From Lentinus brumalis (lineage: Eukaryota; Basidiomycota; Agaricomycetes; Polyporales; Polyporaceae): DNA of 64,000 nt. The position numbers and the translations under genes were made by a program. The notes beneath the pieces are model-generated. The model saw nothing but the letters and a program-made list of their open reading frames with translations, was not told where the DNA came from and made no database searches. The first letter of the stretch is position 1. Each line of letters opens with the position of its first letter. Shown one piece after another: positions 35,910 through 46,799 of the stretch. The stretch spans positions 1,488,001 through 1,552,000 of the forward strand of contig MARA01000001.1 in assembly GCA_001792895.1 (NCBI GenBank), read 5' to 3'.

Positions 35910-36500
35910 TCCACTGCAGTCTCCTCGATGCCCACCGCCCGTCTCGCCCTGCGACCACCATGTCCTGCTCCCTCTGTCGCCTCCCCTATACCCCCAGCAC
36001 CATCTCCGTCGCCCCGCGCTGGCCTCCGCCCGGCGTGCTCTCCGAAAAGCAGATCCTCTACTTGAAGCATGCTTTTGGCGCGGGCCAGTACGTAGTCGGC
36101 CTTGCCCTAGAAATGGTCAACATGGGTCTGTCGTCTACCGAGTGTTCGTTGCAGCCTCGTCCTGACCAACCTTCAGACAACAACAACTTCGCAGTCAACA
36201 ACGCCGCCATTGTCGTGAACATAGTCTGGGAGACCAACAGCAAAACAGTATGTCGACATCGACCATTGCATCACCCTCCTCTAGTTCTGACGTCTTCTGT
36301 CCCAGCTCCTCACCTTCCACCTCCACTGTGCTACCATCCTACGTCATCAGCTCGGCTTGCCAGACGACAGCCCCGTAAACCTCATCGAACTTTCCCTGCT
36401 CGAGCAGATCGTCGGCCCCACCATGGACGGCCTCCATGCCGGCAGGCTCCCAGACTTCAACTATGAAGGTGTCCTCGGCGCGGCCGACCAGAGCCGCATA

Positions 36501-36527
36501 CAGTCATCCACCGCTCATTGGGACACC
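36501..36527 (+). repeat. 5' terminal inverted repeat of the transposon
   Basis: 27-bp end beginning cagtcatccaccgctc. It pairs with 39823-39849, with a single A/G difference. It directly follows the TA at 36499-36500. Confidence 0.93.
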
Positions 36528-36754
36528 GAATTCCGGAGACAGATTGCTCGGCCGCACCTGCTCATTAGCAATACAAAGTACCACGGACACGTTCGTACAG
36601 GTCTAAGGTATCACAAGAATATATTTTACGTGGAAACATGCAGAAGTGAGTGCGGAGGGGGCAGGACAATGCGAGATCAAGAAACTCTGTTCCCCGGTCC
36701 TTGGGACAGCCAAAATTCCCTTTTCCGGTGAGCGTGTCAGCTTTCCCGCGCAGG

Positions 36755-38950
36755 TCATTCCTCCGCGCTGCTCGACTCCTCGTCCTCCTCCTCGTCGACC
36801 TCGACCTGCTTCGCTCTCTTCCGTGCTGGTGGTTTGGGAATCTTGGGCAACAGGGGGAATTCCTTCCTCTCTGGCTTCTTCCATCTTGCTCGCCTCCTCT
36901 CTGCCCGAGCTTGTTCCTGCTCAGTGCGCCACTCCTCCACAGCTGCTTCGTAGCGGGCTGTTATCTCTGCGTTCTCCTTCTTCCGCTCTGCTGAGCATCT
37001 CGTCCACTCTTCTATCTCCTTTGTCCTCCGCTCACGCTCCAGTCGCCGCTCGACTTTCTCCGATGCTGCTGTCACCTGAGCCGCTTCATGCTCCTTCACC
37101 CGGGCAACAAATGCATCCGCAGTCAGCACCTTGGGCATACCGTCAGCGTTCAACCTCCCGCGCCCTGACGGTTTTGCCGCCTTCTGTTCCGACGTCGCCA
37201 GCTGATGCCGGACAGAGTCCACGTACTCGGATTGCAGGAGTATCATCGCGCGTTGATCATTGATCGTCGTGCGATGGGACGACAACTCCGTCTGCATCGC
37301 GTTCAGACGCTCCGCCAAGATGCGCTCGTTTTCCGTCACCGGTTCGGGGATACGGAGGGGTGGGATGGGTGGGATGGGTGGGTGGTTGAAGTCAGGGAGG
37401 TGGGAGGTGGATTGGATAGGCTCGGAGGATGTGAGGAATGCGAGAGAGCTGGATTCCATGGTATGTTTCAGTGTCCGGAGTAATGGATCAATGTTCTCCT
37501 CTTCCGCATCTGAGCTTGAAGAGCTCGAAGGTGTGCCTGCACGTGGTCGTTTCTGGCTGCTCCGAGACTGGCTGAGAGCCTCGGCGACTGCACGGACTGG
37601 TGATGGTGGCGTAAACAACAGAGAACCCCGGTAGGAGGTCTCCCGGCTTGGTGCCATGACCTGCATCGAGATGCGGTTGCGGTTCAGTGGCCAGACACCC
37701 GTCTTCTCGAATGCAGACTTGACAACTTCAGGGGTCGCCGTGCGGATCCAGGCACGGCTGTATATGATGAGGAAGTTCTCCTTCGTCACCTTCTTGTTCC
37801 CTTGACGCTCCCAGCGATCACGTTCCTCCCTCCAAAAGGTCTTCAGTATGCCGAAGACGACAACATCGAGTCCCTGGTACACGTGGGTTGTGTGCGAGCC
37901 GTAGCATAGCACAATGATATGCGCTGCGATAGCGTAAAGGAGGAAGGCAAGGGTGTAATGTGAATTGTGGCCGTCTACTAGCAGAAGCCGTGGCCGACCG
38001 TGTGCTTTGGGCTTCGTGTATAGGTCAAAGTGCTTGATCCATTCGACACCAATTTCACCATCAGTCCACCCCTTCTGAGAGTGTCCTATCCTGTATGTCG
38101 TCAGCCCGGGGCTCTGCACGGGATCTGAACACACTCACGAGGCGTTCAGGGGATTGTCTTGCAACCACCTAACCTGGAATGCCTTCCCCTTGAAGATCAC
38201 GAGCGGTGGGATTGCAGTTCCATCAGCACAGATGGTCGGAATGACGGTGATGTTCTCGCGGTTCCCATCCCGGACCTGATGCTGGACTGTCTTGCCTTTC
38301 CCACCAATCACCCGCTCCTTCTGTCCCAGCGAAGTCGAGAACCCAACCTCATCAGACCCGTAGATGCAATCCGGCTCGATCCCGTTATCCCTGATGGTGG
38401 CCTCGAGCAGGTCAAACCACTCCTTGTGCGTAGTCGGATTGACAGCGCGGCCGCGCTTTGACTCGAGGGACCGGGACCAATACCTGCCAAGGCAGGTGTG
38501 ATGCTTTGTCACAAAGCGGTCTGTCCAGTTCTGTCCTACCCCAGGAAAGTCAGGTCCCAGCCTCTTCCGCAGAAGGTCATCGACAACCTCCTTTAGCCGG
38601 CGGTGGCTGAGTGGAAAGCCCCGGTTGGCAAGCTCAATCACATACTCGACAATGTAATTGGCTTCTTCCGGATGCAACCAGCCCTTCTCTGCATTGAACT
38701 CGGAGAGAGTACGATAGGACGAGTCCGCGGATAGGCGAGCAAGGGTGTTCTTGTTCAGTTTAATCCACTCGCCTGTTTTGTCAAGGTGTGCAGAGGACAC
38801 CTCCACACAGACAGCCTGGAGGCTTTTCTGCTCGGCCTTCGGAAGCTCGGTGTTCTTCCGATAGAGTTCTACAGCGGTCTGCATGAGCTGAGCATGGTGG
38901 TCTAGATATTTACGGCGCTGGAGGGCTTGGGAGTCGCTTTTCCCGACCAT
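36755..38950 (-). CDS. DDE transposase, pogo/Fot1 type
   Basis: Cuts and rejoins the element ends in the nucleus. Exon 1 is 38950-38139 and exon 2 is 38090-36755, joined over a 48-nt intron (donor gtgagt, acceptor cag), giving about 715 residues. The N-terminal half has helix-turn-helix-like stretches (TLARLSADSSYRTLSEF, NYIVEYVIELANRGFPLSHR), and NWTDRFVTKHH is typical of CENP-B/Tc5-type DNA-binding domains. The DDE_1 core has YGSDEVGF, RLLLVDGHNSHYT and YQGLDVVVFGILK; the last two Asp are 35 residues apart (DD35D). A C-terminal extension of about 250 residues is charged and coiled-coil-like, ending in an acidic EEDEESSSAEE. I prefer Met at 38950 (MVGKSDSQALQRRKYL) to 39022, which overlaps an inverted repeat. 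Confidence 0.88.
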
Positions 38951-39020
38951 GGGCAGGTGGAGGTCCAAGAGGGTGTATTCTAGTGAGTGTCGATGCCCCC
39001 GGCAGACCTGCATGGCGAAC

Positions 39021-39349
39021 ATCAGTAACTCGCGATATTTATTAGTTGACTTATGCCTCTTAGCAGCTATTAGCAGATTTCAAGCGCCGGCGATATCGCC
39101 ACTCCCTTGCGCGGTTCTCTCTGAAATTTTGAGAGCTCGTACCTGCACATGCAATGGCCATACGCATTGATTCGCAAGGAAGACGGACAGAAACTGAGCG
39201 AGAACGAAAGGGAGGGCTGAAGCCGGACTTTGGGGTCACTTGGGAGGACACAGCCACGGGCCCTAAACGCCCGTCTTAGGGGACTTATTGGGTTTCCAAG
39301 TCGTGCTAAGATGAGGTAAGTCCACTAATAAATATCGCGGTTTACTGAT
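39021..39349. mobile_element. Nested 329-bp inverted-repeat (MITE-like) element
   Basis: The ends are long imperfect inverted repeats: atcagtaactcgcgatattt at 39021 and the reverse complement atcagtaaaccgcgatattt at 39349. Similarity continues for about 45 bp (tattagt, gactta, cttagca). A direct repeat gaac lies immediately outside both ends (39017-39020 and 39350-39353), as expected for a short target duplication. There is no coding sequence inside. It sits just upstream of the transposase start within the larger transposon. It could instead be an internal palindrome of that element; the 4-bp flank is weak evidence. Confidence 0.55.
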
Positions 39350-39822
39350 GAACCCTGGTGGGAAGGCATGTATTAACTCAACAAAGTCACGTTGTGCTGG
39401 CAGGAGGCAGCAGACGAGCTTGAATCGAAGGCAAAAGCCACAGCAGAGCGCGCGACGCGACGCGTCCTAACGAGGTCACGTGGTGCGTGTAATTCACAGG
39501 CTCGAATGTCCGGCAATCCGGTCTTATGGCGTACGATCTCTACCACCCAAATAACAACCACATAAAACCACTTTGGCTCGTTGTATGTTATCTTCACCCA
39601 CCCGGCACAAGTTGGAATGGCCAAACCATAGCGAATCCAGCAAATGCCTCCCGGAGGGCCACTCCATGACATATCTATGCAGGATAACTGACCATTCGAG
39701 GCTCTACATGTCACCGGAACAGATATACCGTAGGGGCATAGTATCACCGATCTAATGTGTATTTTTCAACGATTTTACCGCATGTACACTCGCTTGTAGA
39801 AGCATTTGTCCCAAGGACAGGT
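39350..39822. other. Noncoding 5' region of the transposon
   Basis: Between the nested inverted repeat and the 3' terminal repeat. A 124-codon minus-strand ORF is present but has no transposase features. It probably holds the transposase promoter and subterminal binding sites; a second partial copy of the terminal motif (tgtcccaaggaca) is seen next to the 3' end. Confidence 0.5.
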
Positions 39823-39849
39823 GGTGTCCCAACGAGCGGTGGATGACTG
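39823..39849 (-). repeat. 3' terminal inverted repeat of the transposon
   Basis: Reads ggtgtcccaacgagcggtgg then atgactg on plus, the reverse complement of the 5' end apart from one base. It is followed by TA at 39850-39851. Confidence 0.93.
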
Positions 39850-40780
39850 TAGACATTGAGTCCCTCTGGTCGAAAGAGGGCGACTCGCGTCCCGACTTCG
39901 ATTGGCTCGAATGGCAACGGCGCGGCCTTGATTGGACCGCCGTCCGACCCGATGTGTAAGTTCTGTACATGAACAAAGCAGTCTGAATATCTGCTGATGA
40001 CTTCCCGTTCCATTTTAGCTTCCCGCGCTTCCGTCCTCAGGTCGCTCAGACGCGCATCTCCTCCCTTGGGGCCCTCCCGGAGTCGGCAGAGGACATCATC
40101 ACCATCCAGCCGCTCGACGTGCTCCATGTACTGCTGCCCTATCTCGACAACAGGTCCTTCGTTAACCTCCTCTCCACATGCCGCACTCTCCGCCATCAGG
40201 CGCTCACGATCTTTCAGCCGCACTCCCGCAAACGCGTACTTGAGCTAGGCTGGGCTGTCCCGACCGACGTGGAATATGCAGAGTTCGTGAAGCGCAACCC
40301 GCCACCTCCCATCGCCACTTCGCCGACCACGCCCACGAGCCCCACAGAACACAAGGCGGGTGAAGCCGAGTCTAGGGAAGAGTCCACCTCCATTCAGCCT
40401 TGGACGGACGAACTCGACTTCTCTCTTGTCGCTATGCCGCACCCGAAACATTCCCACTTCGACGCCGACTGGTTCCTCTATCTCTCGCAGGTCCACCGCA
40501 CACAGGCGATGCGCTGCCGGCGGTGGGTGTGGGCGCTGGCGAAGGAGTTGACGCGCATATATCACGACAAGCGCGCTGCGGGGCCGTACGGGAACGTCCT
40601 CGAGGCCGACGGAGGCCGGACGAAGAGTCCCGCTTGGAAGAGGCATGCGCAGACCGTGTTGCAGCAGCTCATGATCCGAGGGATATTGTTATCGAGTCGC
40701 AAGGGCGAGAAGAATATGAGTTGGTGAGCGCACTCACCGTGACTGGGCGCTGGCATGTGGCTGGCATAGTCGTTTCCTCA

Positions 40781-40818
40781 CCGTCTCTTCGTGATCCAGC
40801 CGTCTCTTCGTGATCCAG
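40781..40818 (+). repeat. 19-bp tandem repeat x2
   Basis: ccgtctcttcgtgatccag occurs twice without a gap, 50 bp downstream of the stop of CxxC/F-box copy A. It is absent from the matching place in copy B, so it arose after the gene duplication. Confidence 0.9.
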
Positions 40819-42308
40819 TGTCCACTGATTCCACGTGTTGCCGATGGCAGGTGTACGAGATGCGTTGTAGTTGTACCATTATTCCTTAATCGACCTCCTT
40901 GTAGCGTATGTCGCCCCATCACTGTCGATGCTTTGTAGCACGATCCGAGCACCTGTAGTCCTACCTTAGTACTGTATGCATACGCAAGCCCCGCACAGAA
41001 GCGCGTGACATGCACGGCTGGATGGCTGTGCAGCTGAGACGTTGTCGTTTCGCTTCACGACGCTTGCTTCATTATTGTTTTCTCGCTGTCGCGCTCTGGC
41101 TGTCCACCATCTGAGTACGACCCTCTCTCGTGCCTTCCTAATGCCCGTGTAAGGCAGGCCGGATGGTATCGGACGGCGGGGAAGAAGTGGGAGTGGGAAC
41201 AGCCTCCCAGTCGCTGATGAGCTGTGGTTGCAGACCCTTGCGGTCACGGGCGGGATGACTGCATATCCCACAGGTTTGGATAGTGCACGAGGATCTATGT
41301 ACAACGGCGGCCTGCATGCTATCAGTTGGTGAGTGTGATGTCCTCGTCGTCGATGCGAACAGTGTACTAACACAGTACACCGTGTTCTCCACAGGCCTTC
41401 AATGCTTCACCATCGGACCCAGCATGACAAGGCCGATGCAGTTGGTGAGTCATTACTTTTGGTCTCATTTAGTATGTGCATGTCTGCTGAAGGTGTCTTA
41501 GGCTGCGTTGAGACTCACCGTCAGGGAACAGAGAACAGATTGATAAGAGCCGACTACGCTAAACAAGTAGCTCAGGTAAATAGATGCGACTCTAACACCT
41601 CGTCGGCCCAGCGATAAGTATCAGGTAAGTAACAGGGACACTATGGGGCGTGTCGTCGGCGACCGGCTTTTAGGTGACTTGTCAAGTCTGGCGGACGATG
41701 TCACCTCGGAGCCAATCATCCGACTCACGACAATTTACTACTGGTTATTGCATAAGCCATAGCCCCTCCGGGCAAACCTGGTCACGGACTTGGACTCCAA
41801 GTTTTGCTTTCTAAGTCACGCTAAACAGCGGGTGAATGGAGAGATGGCAAGCGGCCAACTCGGGCGGGCTTTCGCCCGCTCTCACTAGGCCGCTACTTCG
41901 TGGTTTTGCAATTGTACGAGTCTTCGACTCCAATTCAGATGCACGCGCAACGCATACCGGACGGGAGGCGGACCATAGAAATTTGACAAGATCTCCAGGA
42001 TCTAGTGTCGGGACCAAGGTCACCCCCTTCCAACGTCGCCTGCGAACACTCTCAGACACGCCAGCGGGGCCGCACAATGCAGCCACGGGCGTGCGAGGAG
42101 CCCACCCTTTCAGTACATATGCTCACGATCGTGGAATCTACATACCTATCCTGTCCACCTGAAACACCAAAGCATGCTCTCCCACCCCGAAAGACTTTGC
42201 ATATACTGAGGCTAAGACCTGTTCACTTCTCGTGACCAGGAATAGCGAGACTTTCCCAGGCAATGTTAATGAGTCGTCGCGATGCATACCCAAGCAGAGA
42301 CGGTCCCC
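40819..42308. other. Mostly noncoding stretch, possible exon traces
   Basis: 40819 to about 40980 is alignable to the 3' flank of copy B (agcgtatgtcgc, gttttgtagca-type blocks), so it belongs to the duplicated unit. At 41328-41380 there is a good intron-like sequence (gtgagt to tactaacacag, a consensus branch site), and a second at 41442-41503. The joined peptide is short and unrecognised. I do not call a gene. Confidence 0.4.
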
Positions 42309-44582
42309 TCAAGCCGAGGGCAAACCTCCTTCAGGTTCCAGCTCCGCAAACGTCTCCTCCCATATCAGATCTATGCACCACGCCCCCACCAAGTCCCCGC
42401 CCGCAACCTCGACCACCTTCGTGTTCCGATAGTTCTTCACGAGGTAGTCGAGCGTCTTTGTCTGCCCCCGTGCGACGATCATGGCATCAGGAAAAGGGCA
42501 CTTCCTGGCCGAGTCTTAGAGCCTTGATGTGTCTGATATCAACTGGTGCATACTTGCGTCATTGATTTCGCTTGTGCCGGCTTGGGGGCGACCTGGGGCG
42601 ACCAAGGGGCGACGAGGACAAGCGTGTAGCGCCGAAGGAAGCTCGAGAAAATTCGTCAAGTCATTTATTGACGATTGTTTACACAGGGCGTCTAGAGGGT
42701 GGCAACGGCGAGCCCACAAGTCCCAACGCCCTTTGTCCTGCTTCTACCACCGTCCCCTGCACTCAAGAGACTCTGCTGAGGTCTATCTCCTTCTGTGAGT
42801 TCAACCCGTCGTCGTCTCTAAGCCAACATTTTGCTCATGTGGTCTATTAGCACAACTCGCCGTCGTCTGCGCCGGCCTTGTTACGGTCCTGTCCACTAGA
42901 GGGTGCCTCGGGATTTGAGGAAAGTGATAAGGTGAGCGTTGTTCATACACACTAGCTCGGTGCAACTAATCGACGAATCATCTTTGTATTGCAGAGACGA
43001 CTTATGTCAATACAGGGAGTTCTGAGTCAGCGCAGCGTATGCTCGGCACATCTGCGTTTCAAACGGTGAGTCAGGATGCATAGCTGTTGTCGTGCGGGAT
43101 CTGTATCTCATCCGCCGCCGCCTCCCCGCACTCCGCCCGATCGTTTCGCTTCCAGCGGTGACCACCGACGGTGCTCGTCTCCGTCACGCGGTTGCGCACA
43201 TAAATTGGTAAGTACGTTATGTACCTCTCGTGGCCGCGCGCAAGCGTCGCCTCCTCCATGTCGTGACTCCAGCGGCCGTGAGTATGCGCAGTCCACTCGG
43301 TCTTCTGGCCATGGAAGAGCTCGTCCGGGTGTATAGAGGTCTGGCGTGGTGTGGAGCGTCGCAGATGCGCGCGAGGTGGCAGCGTACAAGATTCGCAGAG
43401 CGCAGGATGTGGGAGGCAGGAGGCGTTGTGCGATCATGTGTTCGGATCGCAGCGTTTGGGTGGTAAGAGAGGCGGCGAAGAGGCGGACACTTGGCGGACA
43501 CGCCTGGTGGGGTGCTGTATCTGTAGCTCTTAGACTGTCTTACGGGGGCCTTGGTGTGACTTGAACCTGTCTTGAGTAAGAGAATGAACCTTCTGGACTA
43601 AGTCGTCTGAGATCTTCTGGGGAAGTCTGAGCAAGAGTGATTAAGCGTCTCCAAGTGATATAAGAGAATGTGCCCTTTTGCTGATGTGATGACCTTCTTC
43701 CTTGCATGATCCTCGTCGAGGTCCTTGATCTTGAACCCCCAGTCTGCATGCAACACATCCGCCATCCCTAGGAGGCCCGCCCACGACTTGGACACGCTCC
43801 TTACCATCCTCTCCGCCATCCAGCGCACAAACTCTCCCTCCTGTACCCCCGCGCGTGCCCGCCACTCCGCGAACTCGACCTTCTCATCCTTCGCCATCTT
43901 GCCGATGATATCTGCGCGCAGCGTCTTCTCTGCACTCGGCACGTCCTTCAGATGGGGCTGGGTAGCATATTTCAACATCCGCGCTACGAGGTTGAACGGG
44001 AGGATGTGTGCGGGGGGGCCAACGCATACCCAAGCGGCCCAGGTCAGCGACCGGCTGTAGTGCACGTCCTCGCAGAACTGCACCAGCGGCTCAACGAGGA
44101 GTATCGCGACGATTTGGCGGCCATATGGAAAGCTGTCGTACGGCGCCCCGCAGACGACCTGCGCGGCACACGTGCCGTCAGACACGCCCGCGACGTAGAT
44201 GTGCAGTGCTGAGGCCGCAACATGGTAGGCAGGGTAGAGGTGCTCGAAGAGAACGCGAAGGTCGGAGAGGAGCACTTCTGGAAAGGTTGTGCCGGCTGGC
44301 ATGGGAGACGTCTCGCCCCACCCGGGGAGATCTGGCGCGATGAAGTGGACCTTCCGGTCCCGGAAGGCTTGGGGCGTGTTCATGGCATCCCCGAAGTTGA
44401 AGCCTCCATGGCACCAAAGCACGACGAGTCGGCTATCTGGTGGGCCGGAGTGGGAATAGGCCAACGTTCGCCCGCCCGGTAGGGCGAGCCTCTCATTGCG
44501 GCTAACATAGCGTGCGTCGGTCGCCTTGTGCGTTGCAGCGGACGCTCGTTTCCTTGGTAGGAGGATCAGTTACAACACTCAT
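42309..44582 (-). pseudogene. Alpha/beta-hydrolase gene interrupted near its 3' end
   Basis: Exon body from about 44560 reads LALPGGRTLAYSHSGPPDSR, VVLWCHGG (oxyanion region), PDLPGWGETSP, the nucleophile elbow GVSDGTCAAQ and ADVLHADWGFKIKDLDEDHARKK. It then runs into unrelated sequence and stops at 43598. The missing C-terminal part lies further on at 42309-42476: VARGQTKTLDYLVKNYRN, TKVVEVAGGDLVGAWCIDL and a TGA at 42309. Joining the two is in frame. The intervening 1.2 kb is bounded by inverted repeats. The position of the usual catalytic His (GGH) reads GGD. The start is unclear: ATG at 44582 is one frame off the body. Likely inactive. Confidence 0.6.
42477..43694. mobile_element. TIR-like insert in the hydrolase gene, about 1.2 kb
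   Basis: Ends 42477-42500 and 43671-43694 are inverted copies of each other, 20 of 24 bases identical (shared core catcag-aaaagggca). The insert separates the hydrolase body from its C-terminal segment. It contains no recognisable transposase, so it would be non-autonomous. I cannot find a convincing target duplication, and part of the right end may be original coding sequence (reads CPFPDAMIVA). A local inverted duplication is the alternative. Confidence 0.45.
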
Positions 44583-45274
44583 GCTGGGAGTCGCGGGCGC
44601 GGACCAGTGGTTCAGAGGCAACCGAATATGTGTTGAGCTTGCCCCACGGCCTTCATATAAGTATACTTAGCCTCTATGATGGACGCTCGAGCTCAAGCTC
44701 AAGGTTTGCGACGTAAAACTGTCAAGAACGTCAATGTCAGCAGACTGCAGCATATCACCGTACCTACGGTAGCATGAGCCTCCGCGTGTTGTCCCACTCT
44801 CTCGCCCTTGCGCCTGACTCCTTCGTGTCTGCCGTTTCGTATCGTCGCTGCACACATAGGTATCTGACGCCGCATCAGCACGCGATTCAGAACAGAAAGG
44901 GCGCGCCGAGCGCTGGCCCCAGCTTGCTCTCGACGTCGTCCAACTTGAACCACAATGCCAGACCGGCAGCCCAAGTATGTATAAGTATTGCCATTGTGAC
45001 TTGCTTCAGGCCCCTGGAACCTAGTGCAGACGCTCCGGCCGCCATTCTCAGCCTCGCCTTTGTGAACGCACCTAGATTTAGCCATGGCTATTGTCCGCCG
45101 CACAACCGTCACAACAGCCATTATATCCACATCAACAGGATCCCATAATTGACCCGCGCAGCAGGAGCTTCCCCGGAAGATCGACGTGCACGAGCCTTTG
45201 GCGAGTACCTTGTAATCCAAAAGGGGTCTTCTTGTTTACAATCCTGACGCAGAAGTCGAAGCTCACCAGATCAG
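44583..45274. other. Gap upstream of hydrolase and copy B
   Basis: About 700 bp holding the divergent promoters of the hydrolase and of CxxC/F-box copy B. A 173-codon ORF on minus (44699-45220) shows no domain and no matching exon; not called. Confidence 0.5.
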
Positions 45275-45282
45275 CTTATAAT
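45275..45282 (+). promoter_or_regulatory. TATA-like box of CxxC/F-box gene copy B
   Basis: cttataat lies 60 bp before the ATG at 45342, preceded by the tgacgcagaag element shared with copy A. Confidence 0.5.
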
Positions 45283-45341
45283 CACCCATCGTCCGCAACC
45301 TGCTTGAGTCCTCGCGGTGCCTACCTTGGCTTGCGACCACC

Positions 45342-46799
45342 ATGTCCTGCTCTCTCTGCCGCCTCCCCTTTACCCCCAGTAGCCACTCAGTTGACCCCCG
45401 CTGGCCGCCGCCTGGGGTGCTCTCCGAAAAGCAGGTCCTATACATGAAGCACGCATTTGGTATGGGCCAGCATGTATTCGGCCTTGCCGTTGACCTCGTA
45501 AACATGGGTCCGTCGCAGCATGTGCCAGTGCCCGGCCTTGGGCGGTCTTGTACTAACCGCCCTCTCCGTGCCAGACAACAACAACTTCACGATCAACAAC
45601 AGCAACATGATAATCAACATCATCTGGGAGACCAACGGTACAACGGTGCGTTGACGCTACACCTGTTAGAGTTCTCCGCCTCGTGCGCCTCTCATCATGC
45701 CTTGTGTCTTTCAGTTCATAGCGCTGCATCCCCATTGCGCTACTATTTTGCGCCATCACCTCGGCTTATCGGAGAACAGCCCGGACAACCTCATCGAACT
45801 TTCCCTTCTCGAGCAGATCGTCGGGCCCCCGATGGACGGCGTCCATGCCGGGAGGCTCCCGGACTTCAAGTACGAAGATGTCCTCGGCGCGGGCGCACAC
45901 AATCGCGTAGACATCGAGGCCCTTTGGTCCAAACGTGGCGAACTTCCTGACTTCGACTGGCTCGAATGGAAGCGCCGCAACCTTGACTGGACCGCCGTCC
46001 GACCCGATGTGTACGTTCTGTTCACGAACAGCGCAGGCCGAAACCTATACTGATAACTCCCTATCACATTTTATGCAGCTTCCCGCGCTTCCGTCCTCAG
46101 GTCGCTCCGACGCGCATCTCCTCCCTTGGGCCCCTCCCGGAGCCGACAGAGGACGTCATCACCACCCAGCCGCTCGACGTGCTGCACGTACTGCTGCCCT
46201 ACCTCGACAACAGGTCCTTCGTCAACATCCTCTCCACGTGCCGCACCCTCCGGCGCCACGCACTCACGATCTTCCAGGCGCAAGCTCGCACTCGCGTACT
46301 GGAGCTTGGGTGGGCTGTCCCGACCAGCGTGGAATATGCAGGGTTCGTGAAGCGCAACCCGCCACCTCCCGCCGCCACCTCCCCGACGTCTCCGACTACA
46401 CCCACGAGCCCTGTCGCAGGGGACAAGCCGGGCGAGGCAGCCTCCAGCGATGGTTCTGCCCCCACGGAGCCTTCGACGGACGCAGCAGACTGCTCGCTCG
46501 TCGCCATGGCACACGCGAACCACTCCTCGATCGACGCCGACTGGTACCTGTATCTCTCGCAGGTCCATCGCACACCGGCGATGCGCGCACGGCGGTGGGT
46601 GTGGGCGCTGGCGGAGGAGCTGTCGCGTGTATACCGCGAGAAGCGGGCTTCGGGGCCGTACGCGGGCGACGTCGACGCGGAGGGGCAGCGGACGAAGAGC
46701 CGCAAGTGGAAGGCATATGCAAAGCACGTGGATCAGCAACTCATGATGCGGGGAGCGATGTTCGGGAAGCGCAAGGGGGCGAAGTCGATGTCCTGGTGA
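45342..46799 (+). CDS. CxxC/F-box protein, intact copy B
   Basis: Probable ubiquitin-ligase adaptor of an Agaricomycete family. An N-terminal zinc-like pair MSCSLCRLPFTPS is followed by PPGVLSEKQVLYMKHAFGMG, DNNNFTINNSNMIINIIWET, IALHPHCATILRHHLGL, NLIELSLLEQIVGPPMDGVH, DFDWLEWKRRNLDWTAVRPD and RISSLGPLPEPTEDVI. The F-box-like PLDVLHVLLPYLDNRSFVNI with LSTCRTLRRHALTIF comes next, then a Thr/Pro-rich linker and a C-terminus ARRWVWALAEELSRVYREKR. Four exons with short introns; all frames agree. It is the complete twin of the copy at 35960 and shows what that gene looked like before the transposon arrived. Function in detail unknown. Confidence 0.78.

Larger units (their letters stand above)
36499..39851. 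mobile_element. Pogo/Fot1-like (Tc1/mariner superfamily) DNA transposon
   Basis: The element spans 36501-39849, flanked by the target duplication TA (36499-36500 and 39850-39851). Terminal inverted repeats are 27 bp: 36501-36527 (cagtcatccaccgctcattg then ggacacc) against 39823-39849 read in reverse, with one mismatch. It carries one transposase gene on the minus strand with an uninterrupted frame and a DD35D triad. The host site is the CxxC/F-box gene: joining the flanks at one TA gives gcataGACATTGAG, matching gcgtaGACATCGAG of the intact paralogue. Near-perfect ends and an open transposase suggest recent arrival and possible activity. Confidence 0.92.
35960..40734 (+). pseudogene. CxxC/F-box protein gene copy A, split by a transposon
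   Basis: The 5' exons (35960-36125, 36177-36247, 36306-36498) read MSCSLCRLPYTPSTISV, DNNNFAVNNAAIVVNIVWE and NLIELSLLEQIVGPTMDG. The 3' exons (from 39852, then from about 40018) read DIESLWSKEGD, FDWLEWQRRGLDWTAVRPDV, FPRFRPQVAQTRISSLGA, the F-box-like PLDVLHVLLPYLDNRSFVN and a C-terminus RKGEKNMSW. The two halves match the intact copy B at 45342-46799 on both sides of a 3,349-bp insertion at 36501-39849. Without the insert, exon 3 would run straight through and the gene looks complete. As it stands it can only give a truncated product, unless the element is spliced or excised. Confidence 0.8.

Noticed and set aside
41230..41580. Two well-formed introns suggesting a small spliced gene
   Set aside because: The splice and branch sites look good, but the joined peptide is short, has no recognisable family and no clear start. 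Recorded only as possible exon traces.
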